DNA of 64,000 nucleotides, taken from NCBI RefSeq assembly GCF_030718205.1, contig NZ_JAUZQF010000035.1, positions 1 to 64,000 of the forward strand, read 5' to 3'. The translations under genes were made by a program, and so were the position numbers. The notes beneath the pieces were generated by a model. The model worked only from the letters and a program-made list of their open reading frames with translations, had not been told where the DNA came from and did no database searches. Positions 8,788-18,427 of this stretch are shown here, one piece after another. This stretch comes from Nonomuraea turcica (lineage in GTDB: Bacteria > Actinomycetota > Actinomycetes > Streptosporangiales > Streptosporangiaceae). How positions within the stretch are numbered: position 1 is the first letter of the stretch; each line of letters starts with the position of its first letter.

Positions 8788-9692
8788 GTCGTCGTCTCCT
8801 CTGAGGCGAGCAGGGCCCCAAGCTCACGCAGGTACGGGTGCATCCCGCGCTGCTCGAGAAACCGGACGAGAGCCCCGCGATCGCTCGGTGCCGACGCGTC
8901 GGAGGCCGCGAGCCCTTGACGCGTGAGCTCCTCGAGGGCTCGACCGACGTCGTTGGCGCTCAGGTCCACGCCAAGGAGCGCCCCGGCTCGAGATCGCAGG
9001 AGCTCCGCTGTCTGTGGGCCGCTGGCCGCAAGGAGCAGTGCAACGGGGACGAGCACCCCTTCGCCGACTGCCTCGGCCTTCGGCGGGCTCGATGGCTGCC
9101 GTGCGATCTCTCTGGACTCCGCCGTGACCGGCGGAGTCCACGACAAGAGGTGCCCAAGCAGGCTCTGGCGATGCGCCTCGTTGGTCAGCGCCGTGTAGGT
9201 AAGCAGCTGGAGCGCGGAGAAGAACACCGGACCCGCGGTGTTGGTCGCCTGGTACCGGAGGAGCACGGGCTTGTTCTGGGCATCCACGGCGAGCACGCCT
9301 GCGCCGAGCGCCGTGTCGAAGAAGTGGTCCGACCGGACCTTCACCTCTCCGCCGAGGACCTCCTCGATCGCACCGTCGGTGATGCGAGCAGCCGAATCCG
9401 CGGTGCGGCGTCGGACCCCCAGCTGGACCGGCGTCTCGAAGTAGCGGCCGAGGTCCAGATCCGTGAACGGCGGCACGACGATGACGGCGACCCGCGACCG
9501 CGCGAGCGCGGACAACAGCTTGCGCATGTCGACGAGGCGCTCGGCACCCAGCAGCCCACCGACGACGACGAGCGGAGGCCCCGACGGATCAGCCAGGAGC
9601 CGATCCATGGGAACGCTCTCGACCTCTGCCGTCTGCGAGAGGACGCCGACCTCGAACAGGTCAGCCTGTGCTTCGACGATGCGCGCTTTCAT
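8784..9692 (-). CDS. Unknown alpha/beta protein of the defence-like operon, 302 aa
   Basis: Not recognised. Residues about 40-80 alternate strand and helix (PLVVVGGLLGAERL, LARSRVAVIVVPPFTD) as in Rossmann or GATase-like folds, and the next section (HFFDTALGAGVLAVD, KPVLLRYQATN) could extend that fold. The last 90 residues are helical (VGRALEELTRQGLA), winged-helix-like. No catalytic signature is visible. The start was set at the ATG at 9692 because it overlaps the stop of the large ATPase gene (ATGA), although the frame is open further upstream. Probably a structural or regulatory partner of the neighbouring ATPases. Confidence 0.7.
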   Translation of the reverse strand: MKARIVEAQADLFEVGVLSQTAEVESVPMDRLLADPSGPPLVVVGGLLGAERLVDMRKLLSALARSRVAVIVVPPFTDLDLGRYFETPVQLGVRRRTADSAARITDGAIEEVLGGEVKVRSDHFFDTALGAGVLAVDAQNKPVLLRYQATNTAGPVFFSALQLLTYTALTNEAHRQSLLGHLLSWTPPVTAESREIARQPSSPPKAEAVGEGVLVPVALLLAASGPQTAELLRSRAGALLGVDLSANDVGRALEELTRQGLAASDASAPSDRGALVRFLEQRGMHPYLRELGALLASEETTT

Positions 9693-12600
9693 CGGAGCTC
9701 CAGCTTCGAGCGGATGAGCTTCATCTCCTTGAGCTCGCGAATCGCGTCGGCGTGGTCCGGGTGCTGGTCTTCGTCGTAGGAGTCGGCCTCCAGGTCGCCG
9801 GAGATGTCGACCCACAGACCGAAGTGGACGTCCTTGCCAGCGCCCTCGAAGAAGCCTGCGCCCTCCTGGAAGACCTGGCTGTTGAACGCCTCGTAGCGCG
9901 CCTTCGTGGTCCCGAAGGTCGCAGCCGGCGTCGGCTCCGCCTTGGCCGGCTTCCCGTTCGACTTCAGGACCCGGTTGAGCGCGCGCAGTTCCTTCTGCCG
10001 GATCACCTGCCGGAGTCCCGTCTTGAGCTCGTCGAGCTTCTCTGTGACCTGCTGCGGGAGCCCCTGGACCGCTTGTGCGGTCGCGACGACCTCGGTCTCC
10101 AGGCTCTTCAAGAGCTCGGTCTCTGCCACTTGGTCGATCAGCGATTGCACCTGCTGCTTCAGGCCTCCCTCCACGAGGCCGCGGAACTTCTGGACCTCGA
10201 GCTTGAGCGGGTTGAGCGAGGCCTGCACCGGCTGCGGAGCGTCGGCCGTGAAGTCGCCCAGCGACTGCCATGCGGAGGCGGCGGCCTTGTAGTCCTTGAC
10301 CGCCTTCACCCACTGCTCATGGAGCTTCTTGAACCGCGCGAAGAAGCTACCGGGCCGCTCCTTGCTGATCAGGTCCTTCAGCGCGTCCATGCGCTTCCAC
10401 GCGTGTTCGTACTGCGAGTTGACCAGGTACTGGTCGATCATCAGTGTGTACGACGCGACCGGGATCGTCGCCATCCGCGTCTGCGTGCCTGCCGCGGCGG
10501 GTCCTTTCACCGCGTTCTCGAGCTCGGACTTGATGGCCTTGAGCGGCAGCGTGACCGGGGCGACGGGGAACGGGTGGCCCTCGGCCTCATCGAGCGTGGC
10601 CGCCTCGCCTAGCAGATGGTCGATCTCCTCGATCATCTCGTCCCGAGTCTCCAGGAACGTCTTCTTCAGCCACGCCAGGAAGGCGACGCGCTCCCACAGC
10701 GAGAGCGTCGAATACCGGGTCTCGTAGGACAGGATTCGCGCCGGCGAGCAGTCGAAGTGGAGTGCCGTCTCGCCTATCTCAAGCGGGCACACACCGAGGA
10801 TGCGCTCCTCGATGTCGAGGACCTGAGCGACGACCGTCTTGAGCGATCCCTCGGTCAGGCTGTCGATGTCGGCGATCAGGTGGTCCGAGCTCACCTGCTG
10901 GATCTGCTTTTCCGCCGTCACCAGCTGCTGCTTGGCCGTGGGGTACTTGTTGCTCAGCAGAATGCTGGCCTGCGTGGGGAACAGGTCGGTGAGCGTCTTG
11001 ACCGAGTCCTTGCACTCCCCCTCGAGCCAAGTCGACGCCGACTGGCGGCGGCTCTCGAGCATTGTCCGGTCGACGGCCTTGTAGAGGTCGTTCTTCTTGC
11101 GGACGAGCCCGATGCCGATGAGCACCTCGAGGATCTGCTCGAGCTGCTGCGGTGCCTTCATCTCGCTGTCGGGCACCGCGAAAAAGAAGCTGTTGGCGAG
11201 CTTGCTCACCGCCGACTGCGTCTTGAGCTCTTGGAGGAGTGCGAAGAAGCACCGGGGCACCTTCGGAAGCAGGCTGCCGTCGGTCGTCAGCACGCCGAGG
11301 AGGTCGCCGTACTTCCACGCGGCAGGTGCAACGATGTTCTTCTTCGCCGCCTGCCGGCAGTTTTCAAACTCCACGTTGTTCAGGGGTCCGCCGACCGTGT
11401 CGACAGCTGCATCGAGCGAGCAGTCGTTCGCCAACATGTAGCGGTAGCCCTTCGCGAAATCGGCCGTGTTGTTGCCGGTCTTGCGGCTCCAGATGGGCGC
11501 GAGGAGGTAGCCGGTCTTGCGGAGGCCGTTCGCCCACTCCCGGCTCTTCGCTTGCCACTCGTCGCGGTAGGAACCCTCGAGCCCTTTCGCGACTTTGCTC
11601 AGGCGTGCCTCGTGGGCGTTGTAGGCGGAGCCCCGGCCCGAGTACTTGAGAAGGAACTCCTCCTCCTGCGACACGAGGCGCCGCGTCAGTACGCAGCGGC
11701 GAAGGGCCGGCGACGCATCGAGCTGCTGCTCGAACGAGGCCACGTCCGCGCCTGCCGGGAACAGGACGAGGATCGGGTGGACCCGCTCGAGGCCGATGTA
11801 GGCGCGTAGCTTGTCGAGGGTCTCCTGCGCGTCCAGGCAGTACACGACCGTGCACCGACCATCCGGCGTGACCCGAAGCCCGTCGAGCGACGGCGAGCCG
11901 AACGCGGAGATGATCGCCTTGTGCGGAACGTCCTTGAGCCCCGAGATCTGCTTGGTATTCTCATCCTTGAGGTGGTCGTCGAGGAGCTTGGCGAGGCCAA
12001 GGCAGATCGCCGTCCCGCGCTTCGCCTTCGTCTGGCTGACGCCGCGGACGTACTCGTCGAGCGAAGCCTCGTACTTGCCGTCCCTGAAGAAGCGAACGCT
12101 CTCAGCCGCCGAGACCAGGAGCTGGTTGAACTCGCGCCAGAGCCGGAACGACATCCCGATGAACCGGGTCCCGTCGACCCGGTACTCCGGCTTCGAGAAG
12201 ATGCGGTGGAGCGACTCGGCCGCGAACTCGATGCCCTCGCGCGGGTAGAGCGCCGCGAGCTGCTCGCCCCACTGCTGAAGGTCGGTGTAGACGACGAAGT
12301 CACCAGCCGCGCCCGGGGCTCCCCCGACCGCAACGGAGAAGGCGCGCAAGGCCTCGAGCAGTCCGACGACGGACACCTCGCAGTTGGGGGTGAAGTACGT
12401 GTCGGTCTTCCCTTCCTTCGCTTTGAAGCCGAACTCGGGGCGGGTCAGCTCGTTCGCGAGCGCGCGCTCGTCGATGTGAACCTGGAAGAGCTCCGCGAAG
12501 GCGTGCCCCCGGCCGGCGACCTCGTGGGCGAGCAGCGCATCGGCCATCTCCTCGGTCAACGCCGCCTTCGCCGCTCCGCCGACCGGAGCCGGCAACTGGC

Positions 12601-13768
12601 CGTACACGAGCCGCTCCACCTCCTGCTTGGGTACCCCGTTCACCTTGCCGAGCAGGGGCAGGACGGCGTCGTCGTTGAATATGTGCTTGGCCCGGGCATC
12701 GGTCTTGGCGAAGTCCTTCAGGAGCTCCCACGCACTCGAGCCGTCGCCGCGCTCCATGTGCCGGGCGTGCGTCTCGTGGATGGACGCCATGATCACGTTC
12801 AGCCAGCCGAAGTTCCGGTTGGCCGAAAGGAACGCGCCCTCGAGCGTACCCATCGGGTACTCGACGACGTGGGGGTCGACCAGGCTGCCCTTGATGTGGT
12901 CGACGTAGCTCTGCACGTCGGTCAGTTGGTTCGGCTCGATCGTGACCGAGCTCGCTCGGCGCAGGTTCGGACCGATGTGGATCTGGTCGCGCATGCCCAC
13001 GCTGCACAGCAGCAGGAAGTTCACGTCCGGATGCTGGTTTCGCCAGTTCTCGTGCTTGATGACCTCCGAGACCATCAGGAGGTACTCGTCGTCGACCTTG
13101 GTCTGCGTATCCTCACGCAGGCCCCGCTTCAGGTCACCGGGCGTCTCGACCTCGTCGACGATGATCCAGAGGTGGTTCAGGCCAGCATCACGCAAGACCT
13201 TCTTCGCATCGCGGAGCCGGTCCTCGAACTCTCGGGTGTCGTCGTCGACGAGCGAGAGCGCCTTCAGGTTCACGCCCTTGGCCTGCATCGCCGCCTTGAG
13301 GTCCTCGTAGAGGTCCCGCGGCCCGCCAGCCGCGGGGTCGGCGTGCAACGTGTGCCGCAGGGCTTCGACCGCCAGGCGAGCCACCCACGTCGCAGCGTCA
13401 AGCGCGTCGTCGCACACGGTGCTGTAGCGGATGTAGAGCGGCAGGACCCCATCCTGCAGCGCCGGCTCGAGCACACGCGGCTTATTGTCTGGCTGATGGA
13501 AGGGCGGGATGACGTACTCGTTCTTGTTGAGCAGCCAACGGTCGACGCGGCTCGTCGCTTCCGCGATGAGCTCGTAGCCAAGCCGCGTCTTGCCCAGACC
13601 CCAGTCGCCGAACGCGATGAAGAAGCCGGCGATGTCGTTCGCGGCACCGTCCCAGAAGGACCGGCGGAACTGGTGGAGTGCGTTGAACACCTGGTTCTGG
13701 CCCACCATGGAGAAGGAAGGCGGATAGAGCGCCACCCCCTTGGCGGCCCACGGCTTGGTAATGGTCAT
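9689..13768 (-). CDS. Large P-loop ATPase, BrxC/PglY-like in size and layout, 1359 aa
   Basis: Walker A is GDWGLGKT (residues 54-61, Lys60) and Walker B LWIIVDEVE (Asp205, Glu206), near the N terminus, as in AAA/STAND-type ATPases. The next 800 residues are mostly helical, and the C-terminal part (about 1150-1330) is rich in heptads (QQVQSLIDQVAETELL, EKLDELKTGLRQVI), a likely coiled coil. Size and domain order resemble BrxC/PglY of BREX systems, but I cannot show homology. ATGA overlaps exist at both ends, so it is made in step with its neighbours. Role proposed: ATP-driven assembly or remodelling of the complex on DNA. Confidence 0.8.
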   Translation of the reverse strand: MTITKPWAAKGVALYPPSFSMVGQNQVFNALHQFRRSFWDGAANDIAGFFIAFGDWGLGKTRLGYELIAEATSRVDRWLLNKNEYVIPPFHQPDNKPRVLEPALQDGVLPLYIRYSTVCDDALDAATWVARLAVEALRHTLHADPAAGGPRDLYEDLKAAMQAKGVNLKALSLVDDDTREFEDRLRDAKKVLRDAGLNHLWIIVDEVETPGDLKRGLREDTQTKVDDEYLLMVSEVIKHENWRNQHPDVNFLLLCSVGMRDQIHIGPNLRRASSVTIEPNQLTDVQSYVDHIKGSLVDPHVVEYPMGTLEGAFLSANRNFGWLNVIMASIHETHARHMERGDGSSAWELLKDFAKTDARAKHIFNDDAVLPLLGKVNGVPKQEVERLVYGQLPAPVGGAAKAALTEEMADALLAHEVAGRGHAFAELFQVHIDERALANELTRPEFGFKAKEGKTDTYFTPNCEVSVVGLLEALRAFSVAVGGAPGAAGDFVVYTDLQQWGEQLAALYPREGIEFAAESLHRIFSKPEYRVDGTRFIGMSFRLWREFNQLLVSAAESVRFFRDGKYEASLDEYVRGVSQTKAKRGTAICLGLAKLLDDHLKDENTKQISGLKDVPHKAIISAFGSPSLDGLRVTPDGRCTVVYCLDAQETLDKLRAYIGLERVHPILVLFPAGADVASFEQQLDASPALRRCVLTRRLVSQEEEFLLKYSGRGSAYNAHEARLSKVAKGLEGSYRDEWQAKSREWANGLRKTGYLLAPIWSRKTGNNTADFAKGYRYMLANDCSLDAAVDTVGGPLNNVEFENCRQAAKKNIVAPAAWKYGDLLGVLTTDGSLLPKVPRCFFALLQELKTQSAVSKLANSFFFAVPDSEMKAPQQLEQILEVLIGIGLVRKKNDLYKAVDRTMLESRRQSASTWLEGECKDSVKTLTDLFPTQASILLSNKYPTAKQQLVTAEKQIQQVSSDHLIADIDSLTEGSLKTVVAQVLDIEERILGVCPLEIGETALHFDCSPARILSYETRYSTLSLWERVAFLAWLKKTFLETRDEMIEEIDHLLGEAATLDEAEGHPFPVAPVTLPLKAIKSELENAVKGPAAAGTQTRMATIPVASYTLMIDQYLVNSQYEHAWKRMDALKDLISKERPGSFFARFKKLHEQWVKAVKDYKAAASAWQSLGDFTADAPQPVQASLNPLKLEVQKFRGLVEGGLKQQVQSLIDQVAETELLKSLETEVVATAQAVQGLPQQVTEKLDELKTGLRQVIRQKELRALNRVLKSNGKPAKAEPTPAATFGTTKARYEAFNSQVFQEGAGFFEGAGKDVHFGLWVDISGDLEADSYDEDQHPDHADAIRELKEMKLIRSKLELR

Positions 13769-14940
13769 CGGTCTGCTCCCTGCATCTCGCTGGATGAACC
13801 CGCGGGGGTTTGCTCCTCGGTCTCGACGTTCGTGGTCTTCTGGATGGGCGTGAACTCGATCCGGACGCGACGTGCACCGGACTCGCCGAACAGCCCTCGT
13901 CCCATGCGGGGCTGTCCTGGGTGGCGGTCGAGCACCCGCAGCTGGTCGTGGTACATCGCTGTCCGGATGTAGCTGTCGAGGATGGCGGCTCGATCCTCGT
14001 CCGGCACCTGAAGGAGCTCGCCGAAGCGCTCGCCGAGCTGACTCACTATGAGAAAGCCCTCGGCGTCCGAGCAATCGCCAAGCGCCCGCGCGAACGCCTC
14101 GTCATCGGTGAGCCGCACAGGCGCAGCTCCCTCGAATCCGAGCTCGACGAGGTCCTCAACCGCCAGCGCACCAGCGAGTCCACCGGCGTCCAGGCCCCAG
14201 ATCGAGGGACCACCATCGAAGGCTCGGATGTGGAAGAACACGGCCAGGGCCTTCTTGAGCGCGGTCGGGAGGTCGTTCGTCGAGGGTGTTCCACCCTGGA
14301 CGCCCTCCCACACGACCGCCGCGGTTTCGCCCAGAGCCGAAAGGTCAGCGCGCCAACGCGGCCCGAGGGCGAGCTCGGCGTTGTCGCGCAGCAGCGTGTT
14401 GAAGCCGTCGCAGTTGCGCTGTGCGATCTCGAGGACATCGCCCTCGGGCGACGTGAGCGACAACGCGCCCGTGGGGATACCGCCCGGCGCCTCGACTCCC
14501 AGCTGCCAGCCCGCAAGGCAAAGCCCGATCACCAAGCGCGTGCGAGGGTCGCGTCGAAGCAGCTGCTTCGCGAGGGCGCGAGCCCAGTCGACGTCAGCGT
14601 CCGCCTCGCGAAACGCCTTCCCCAGCGCGACGCCTTCCGCGGTGACCTGGAGGCCCTTGTCGACCCGCTCGAAGAGGCTGATCCCGTTGATGCGGTAGCG
14701 GGCGCCGCTGCGCTCCATCCCGTACGTGTTGATGACGCCGTCGGTCCCCTTGCCGCGCGGCGCCCCGCCCTTGAACTCCATCGTGGGAGCGATGTCGAAG
14801 ACCACGCGCTCGAGATCGGCCCGCGAATAGACGCGGCCTGGCTCGGCACGGGCCGCCGCCTCCGGGTACTCCTGGATGCGAGCCGCCTCGCTCCATAGAA
14901 ACAGCTTGGGGAGCGCGATGCGCACCAACGGCGTGTTCAT
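13765..14940 (-). CDS. Unknown protein of the defence-like operon, 391 aa
   Basis: No family recognised. The N-terminal 100 residues look like a strand/helix domain with a glycine-rich stretch (EFKGGAPRGKGTDG). The middle is helical with a repeated aromatic pattern (FFHIRAFDGGPSIWGLDAGG). The C-terminal 50 residues are charged and probably disordered. There is no signal peptide, membrane segment or catalytic motif. The start at 14940 is chosen because its ATG overlaps the upstream stop codon; the same applies to its own stop with the ATPase gene. The tight coupling to the ATPase suggests a stoichiometric partner. Confidence 0.7.
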   Translation of the reverse strand: MNTPLVRIALPKLFLWSEAARIQEYPEAAARAEPGRVYSRADLERVVFDIAPTMEFKGGAPRGKGTDGVINTYGMERSGARYRINGISLFERVDKGLQVTAEGVALGKAFREADADVDWARALAKQLLRRDPRTRLVIGLCLAGWQLGVEAPGGIPTGALSLTSPEGDVLEIAQRNCDGFNTLLRDNAELALGPRWRADLSALGETAAVVWEGVQGGTPSTNDLPTALKKALAVFFHIRAFDGGPSIWGLDAGGLAGALAVEDLVELGFEGAAPVRLTDDEAFARALGDCSDAEGFLIVSQLGERFGELLQVPDEDRAAILDSYIRTAMYHDQLRVLDRHPGQPRMGRGLFGESGARRVRIEFTPIQKTTNVETEEQTPAGSSSEMQGADR

Positions 14941-17204
14941 GCCTGTCCTCCGTGGAGAGCCGCCAGGAACTGCGACAGGCGAACGCGGTAGGGCTTTTCG
15001 CCCCGGTTCTGCAGGTGTCCCGGATGAGCCTTGATCTTGGATTGGTAGTCGTCGGTCAGACGCAGCACGTCGCCGTCGCGCTCGAACACATCGAGCAGCT
15101 CGAGGTTCTTCAGCATCACGTGGACGGCGCTCGCCCAGAGCGAATCCTGGGTGCTGGCCCCCACCGGCCAGTAGCCGACCTGCTTGAGCATCGAGCGGAC
15201 GTGGCGCCACAGAGGGCCCCGCCCGGCGCCGTCGAGCTCGAGATGCGCCACACCCCCACCGATGTGGATCGGCGCCGCCACATCGCCCGCCAGGCCGGCG
15301 AACAGGCGGTGAACCTCGAACTGAAGGAGCGCCGCCGCGACGGGGTGTTGGAAGAGTCGCTCTGCGGCGGCCTCGCGACCGAGCGTGGCGGCAGGCTCCC
15401 ACTCGCCGCGGCGACAGAGCGGTAGGCCGGCGACGACGTAGCTCCGCGCCATCACGTCGGTGCGCTCCATCTCGCCGATCAGCACCTGGCCGTCGTCGGC
15501 CACGAGCAGCTCCACGGTGCTGAGGAGCAACGGGCGCTTCCAGCTTCGACGGAGCTGCGTGCTGAGCGGCCCCTCCGACGACTTCGACGCCGCGTCGGCG
15601 CTCCAGGACTGCTGCTCCGAGAGGAACTCGGGCTCTCGAATCAGGTCCCCGATCACCTTCGGCGGAAGCTGAGCGAACAGGTCGAGTCGCTCCGAGGCCG
15701 CCACGTCGCGCGGCTCGCGGATGGGCACGCTCAGGTAGGCGTGCGTCTTCTGATCGCCGCCGTGGGCCTGCGTCAGGTGCCAACGTCCGAACCGTGCCCA
15801 GACGTGTTCCTCGAGCTCCGGAATCGGCTCCGGGGCGTGTCGCCGGAGGTGCTCGCCCATGAAGCGCGCCGCGAGCCGGGTGGTGAACGCGGACGGGCCC
15901 GCGTCTCCGTCGATGAGGTGAAAGAAGAGCGGGGTGACCACGTGTGCCTCGGGACGACGCGCCAGCAGCGAGTCGAGCCAGTCGCTCAGGTGCGCCTCAT
16001 CCAGCCTGAGGTCTTCGAGATCACCCGGCGTGAGCTCGCCGAGGGTGGCGAGATGCGCGAGCAGCCGGCGATTGCGGTCGAGGGGTGAGACCTGCTTCGC
16101 CTTCGTCGGCGTCTTGGCCTTCGAGCGCTTCGGCGCGTCAGGCTTGTCGTGGATCGGCGCGGGATCGTCGCCCGGTCGGTAGAGGCGAAGGCGCGCCCAG
16201 TCGTCGTCGACGCGGAAGAGGAGGTCGTGCTCTGGCGTCGCGTTGTAGTGGACGCGACTGCGGAAGTTAGTCGTGTACTTCTCGATGTGGCACTGAACGG
16301 TGATCGGTTTGAAGAGCGGGTAGTTCGCTGCGAACCAGCTCGTGATCTCGTCCCGGGAGTGCTCCTCTCCATCGGCGAACGTCTCGGCGACGAAGCGCTC
16401 GAGCAGCTCGTTGCAGCTCTCGTCGTAGATCTTGCCGGCCCTGGCCCGCTTCATCGCCCACGTGAGGACCTCACGCGCCGGCTCGCGGGTCTCCTCGGTA
16501 GGCAGGAGCGGTCGCAACAGCTCCCACGCGTCAGCGTCGACGGGGAAGTTGGTGCCGTTCGGCTGCCGGAGGATCATCAGGTTGGCCAGCCCCTCCGTGG
16601 CCGCGATGGTGGTCTTGAGGAGCGGGTTGCCGAGGAACCGCTTCTCTATCGCGAGCACGACGCGAGGCTTGGTCGTGGCTCCGCTGCTCGGATCCGCCCA
16701 GAATGCCGCATCGTCGCCATCGGACTTCCGATCCGCGACGCCCTCCACGACACGAGCCTGGGCGTAGATGCCCGCGTGGTTGCCCGACATCCAGAGCAGG
16801 ACGACGTCGCCGACGTGGATGCGGTCCTTGTATCGGTTGGTCAGGAACTGCATCCGGTCGAGGTGCTGGAGCGCCTCGAGGATCCGGTAGAACTTGGGAT
16901 TGGCCTGGAAGATCCAGACCCTTGGTTCCTTCACGTCGGGCACGGCAGCGACCTCGGCCGAGGTGACCTCAGCGATGGCGCCTTCGACGAGCTCGAACAT
17001 CCCCTTGTCACCTCGAAGGAAACGGGCGTCCTGCGTCATGTCTCGATGCAGCGAAAACCACGGCGTCTTGCGATCGTCGCTCACGGCGAACTCGTCCGAA
17101 TGGACCTCCGCCAGCGCCGCCCACACCTCGTCCCGGTAGTGGAAGGCCCGCCGCGGCTGGCTGCGCATCCAGTCGAATGCCAGGTCGACCTTGCGAGGCC
17201 TCAT
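14937..17204 (-). CDS. EVE-domain (modified-DNA reader) multidomain protein, 755 aa
   Basis: Residues 1-80 look like a HARE/winged-helix domain (TPWFSLHRDMTQDARF...GMFEL). Residues about 95-230 are an EVE (PUA-like) domain: RVWIFQANPKFYRI, IHVGDVVLLWMSGNHAGIY, TTKPRVVLAIEKRF. Residues about 265-360 match the helical domain often found beside restriction enzymes (ITSWFAANYPLFKPITVQ, TTNFRSRVHYN, DLLFRVDDDWARLRLY; DUF7669-like from memory). EVE domains bind modified bases such as 5mC derivatives, so this protein could test the methylation state of DNA. The last 60 residues contain a motif shared with the next gene (DDYQS). It overlaps both neighbours by 4 bp. No nuclease motif is visible. Confidence 0.8.
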   Translation of the reverse strand: MRPRKVDLAFDWMRSQPRRAFHYRDEVWAALAEVHSDEFAVSDDRKTPWFSLHRDMTQDARFLRGDKGMFELVEGAIAEVTSAEVAAVPDVKEPRVWIFQANPKFYRILEALQHLDRMQFLTNRYKDRIHVGDVVLLWMSGNHAGIYAQARVVEGVADRKSDGDDAAFWADPSSGATTKPRVVLAIEKRFLGNPLLKTTIAATEGLANLMILRQPNGTNFPVDADAWELLRPLLPTEETREPAREVLTWAMKRARAGKIYDESCNELLERFVAETFADGEEHSRDEITSWFAANYPLFKPITVQCHIEKYTTNFRSRVHYNATPEHDLLFRVDDDWARLRLYRPGDDPAPIHDKPDAPKRSKAKTPTKAKQVSPLDRNRRLLAHLATLGELTPGDLEDLRLDEAHLSDWLDSLLARRPEAHVVTPLFFHLIDGDAGPSAFTTRLAARFMGEHLRRHAPEPIPELEEHVWARFGRWHLTQAHGGDQKTHAYLSVPIREPRDVAASERLDLFAQLPPKVIGDLIREPEFLSEQQSWSADAASKSSEGPLSTQLRRSWKRPLLLSTVELLVADDGQVLIGEMERTDVMARSYVVAGLPLCRRGEWEPAATLGREAAAERLFQHPVAAALLQFEVHRLFAGLAGDVAAPIHIGGGVAHLELDGAGRGPLWRHVRSMLKQVGYWPVGASTQDSLWASAVHVMLKNLELLDVFERDGDVLRLTDDYQSKIKAHPGHLQNRGEKPYRVRLSQFLAALHGGQA

Positions 17205-18427
17205 GCGGCACCTCCCTCCGACGCCCGCGGCACGAGCTCCTCGACCATGCGCTTCTGCAGCTCCTTGCCGGGCCGGAACACGGTGCGCAGGCGGGCCGCC
17301 ATCAGTGACGACTGGTAGTCGTCGTCGAGCACCAGGAGCTCGTCCTGGTGGCGCAGGATTCGAAGCTCGAGGAGGTTCCGGAGCAGGTTGCCCATGAGCT
17401 CGTCGGAGACTCGGCCGTCGACGAGGCCGAAGGGTGCGTAGCCCTGCGCGCGAACGAGGTCGCCGAGCAGCTCGGCCACGCGGCCGACCCCGCGGGAGCC
17501 CACGAGCACCGAGACGTCGTGCAGGCCGCCAGACGCGGGCACGTAGAGCTCCACGGTGGGCATCGTCGACGCTGGCGAGCGCCAGGCGCAGATGCCCAGG
17601 TGGATCACCGCGGCGTAGAACGGGTGCTCCACCATGGCATCACGGAGATGTTCGAGGAGCACTTCGTTGAGCGGCGCGTCCTCGTCGAACATGCGCTGGC
17701 CACGGGCATCGACGATCGAGGCGCCGCTCAGCACGCCGAAGCGCTGCGTGTTCCACGGCCGGGGCACAGAGGCGCTGCCAAGACCGGAGCCGTCCTCTCG
17801 ATTGAGCGGCAGCGGACGCAGCACCGCAGCGGTCTCGACGGCGACGGGCAGCGCCACGCAGGCAGGTCCGAAGCGCCGCAGCGCGAACTCGAAGAGTCCC
17901 TTCGGACGCGCAGAGTGTCCGAGTGCGTAGCTGTCCCAGCCGGCGAACGGCCGCGAACGCTCGGGAAGGTCGGCCAAGCGGGCCTCGAGCTCCGTGGGCG
18001 CGAGATCGACTAGGCGCTTGCCGCCCTCCAGAGGTGCGAGGAAGGCGTTGAGCTCGGCCAGCAGCGGCGCGAGGTCGCCTTTCGTCCACTCCTCGAGCTC
18101 CACGGTCATGCCCGCGCGGCCGGCATCGACCAGCCCCTCGACGAGGATGCTGAGCAGGTAGGCGCGGTACTCGGGGACCGCGAAGCACAGACGACGCCCG
18201 ACCTGTTGCGCGTCGCACTCGAGGAGGTGCACGAAGGGTGGCGTCAGGTGCCAGGCCACCGGACGACCGTGCTCGTCGTGGACGGCCTCGAGGGTGCCTG
18301 CGTTCTCGAACACCGAGACCCACGGCCCAGCGCCGAGGTCCGCGGCCTCGTAGGCCGACACCTCGCCCCACTGGGCAAGATGCTCGAAGAGCGCGACCGC
18401 GTCGCCCGGGTGGGCAGGGAGGCTCAT
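17201..18427 (-). CDS. Unknown protein sharing a C-terminal DDYQS module with its neighbour, 408 aa
   Basis: Not assigned to a family. The N-terminal two thirds alternate helices and strands without a known motif. The C-terminal part (LLRNLLELRILRHQ..LLVLDDDYQSSL) repeats the pattern seen at the end of the 755-aa EVE protein (MLKNLELLDVFER..VLRLTDDYQSKI), which reads like a winged-helix domain in both. The ATG overlaps the stop of the kinase gene upstream and its own stop overlaps the EVE gene start. It is probably a scaffold or DNA-binding partner of the EVE protein. Confidence 0.7.
   Translation of the reverse strand: MSLPAHPGDAVALFEHLAQWGEVSAYEAADLGAGPWVSVFENAGTLEAVHDEHGRPVAWHLTPPFVHLLECDAQQVGRRLCFAVPEYRAYLLSILVEGLVDAGRAGMTVELEEWTKGDLAPLLAELNAFLAPLEGGKRLVDLAPTELEARLADLPERSRPFAGWDSYALGHSARPKGLFEFALRRFGPACVALPVAVETAAVLRPLPLNREDGSGLGSASVPRPWNTQRFGVLSGASIVDARGQRMFDEDAPLNEVLLEHLRDAMVEHPFYAAVIHLGICAWRSPASTMPTVELYVPASGGLHDVSVLVGSRGVGRVAELLGDLVRAQGYAPFGLVDGRVSDELMGNLLRNLLELRILRHQDELLVLDDDYQSSLMAARLRTVFRPGKELQKRMVEELVPRASEGGAA

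Noticed and set aside
11921..13972. Long plus-strand open frame (683 aa) opposite the large ATPase
   Set aside because: Same reason: low-complexity Arg/Val/Glu/Leu composition, and the minus strand holds a P-loop ATPase with overlapping start/stop junctions.
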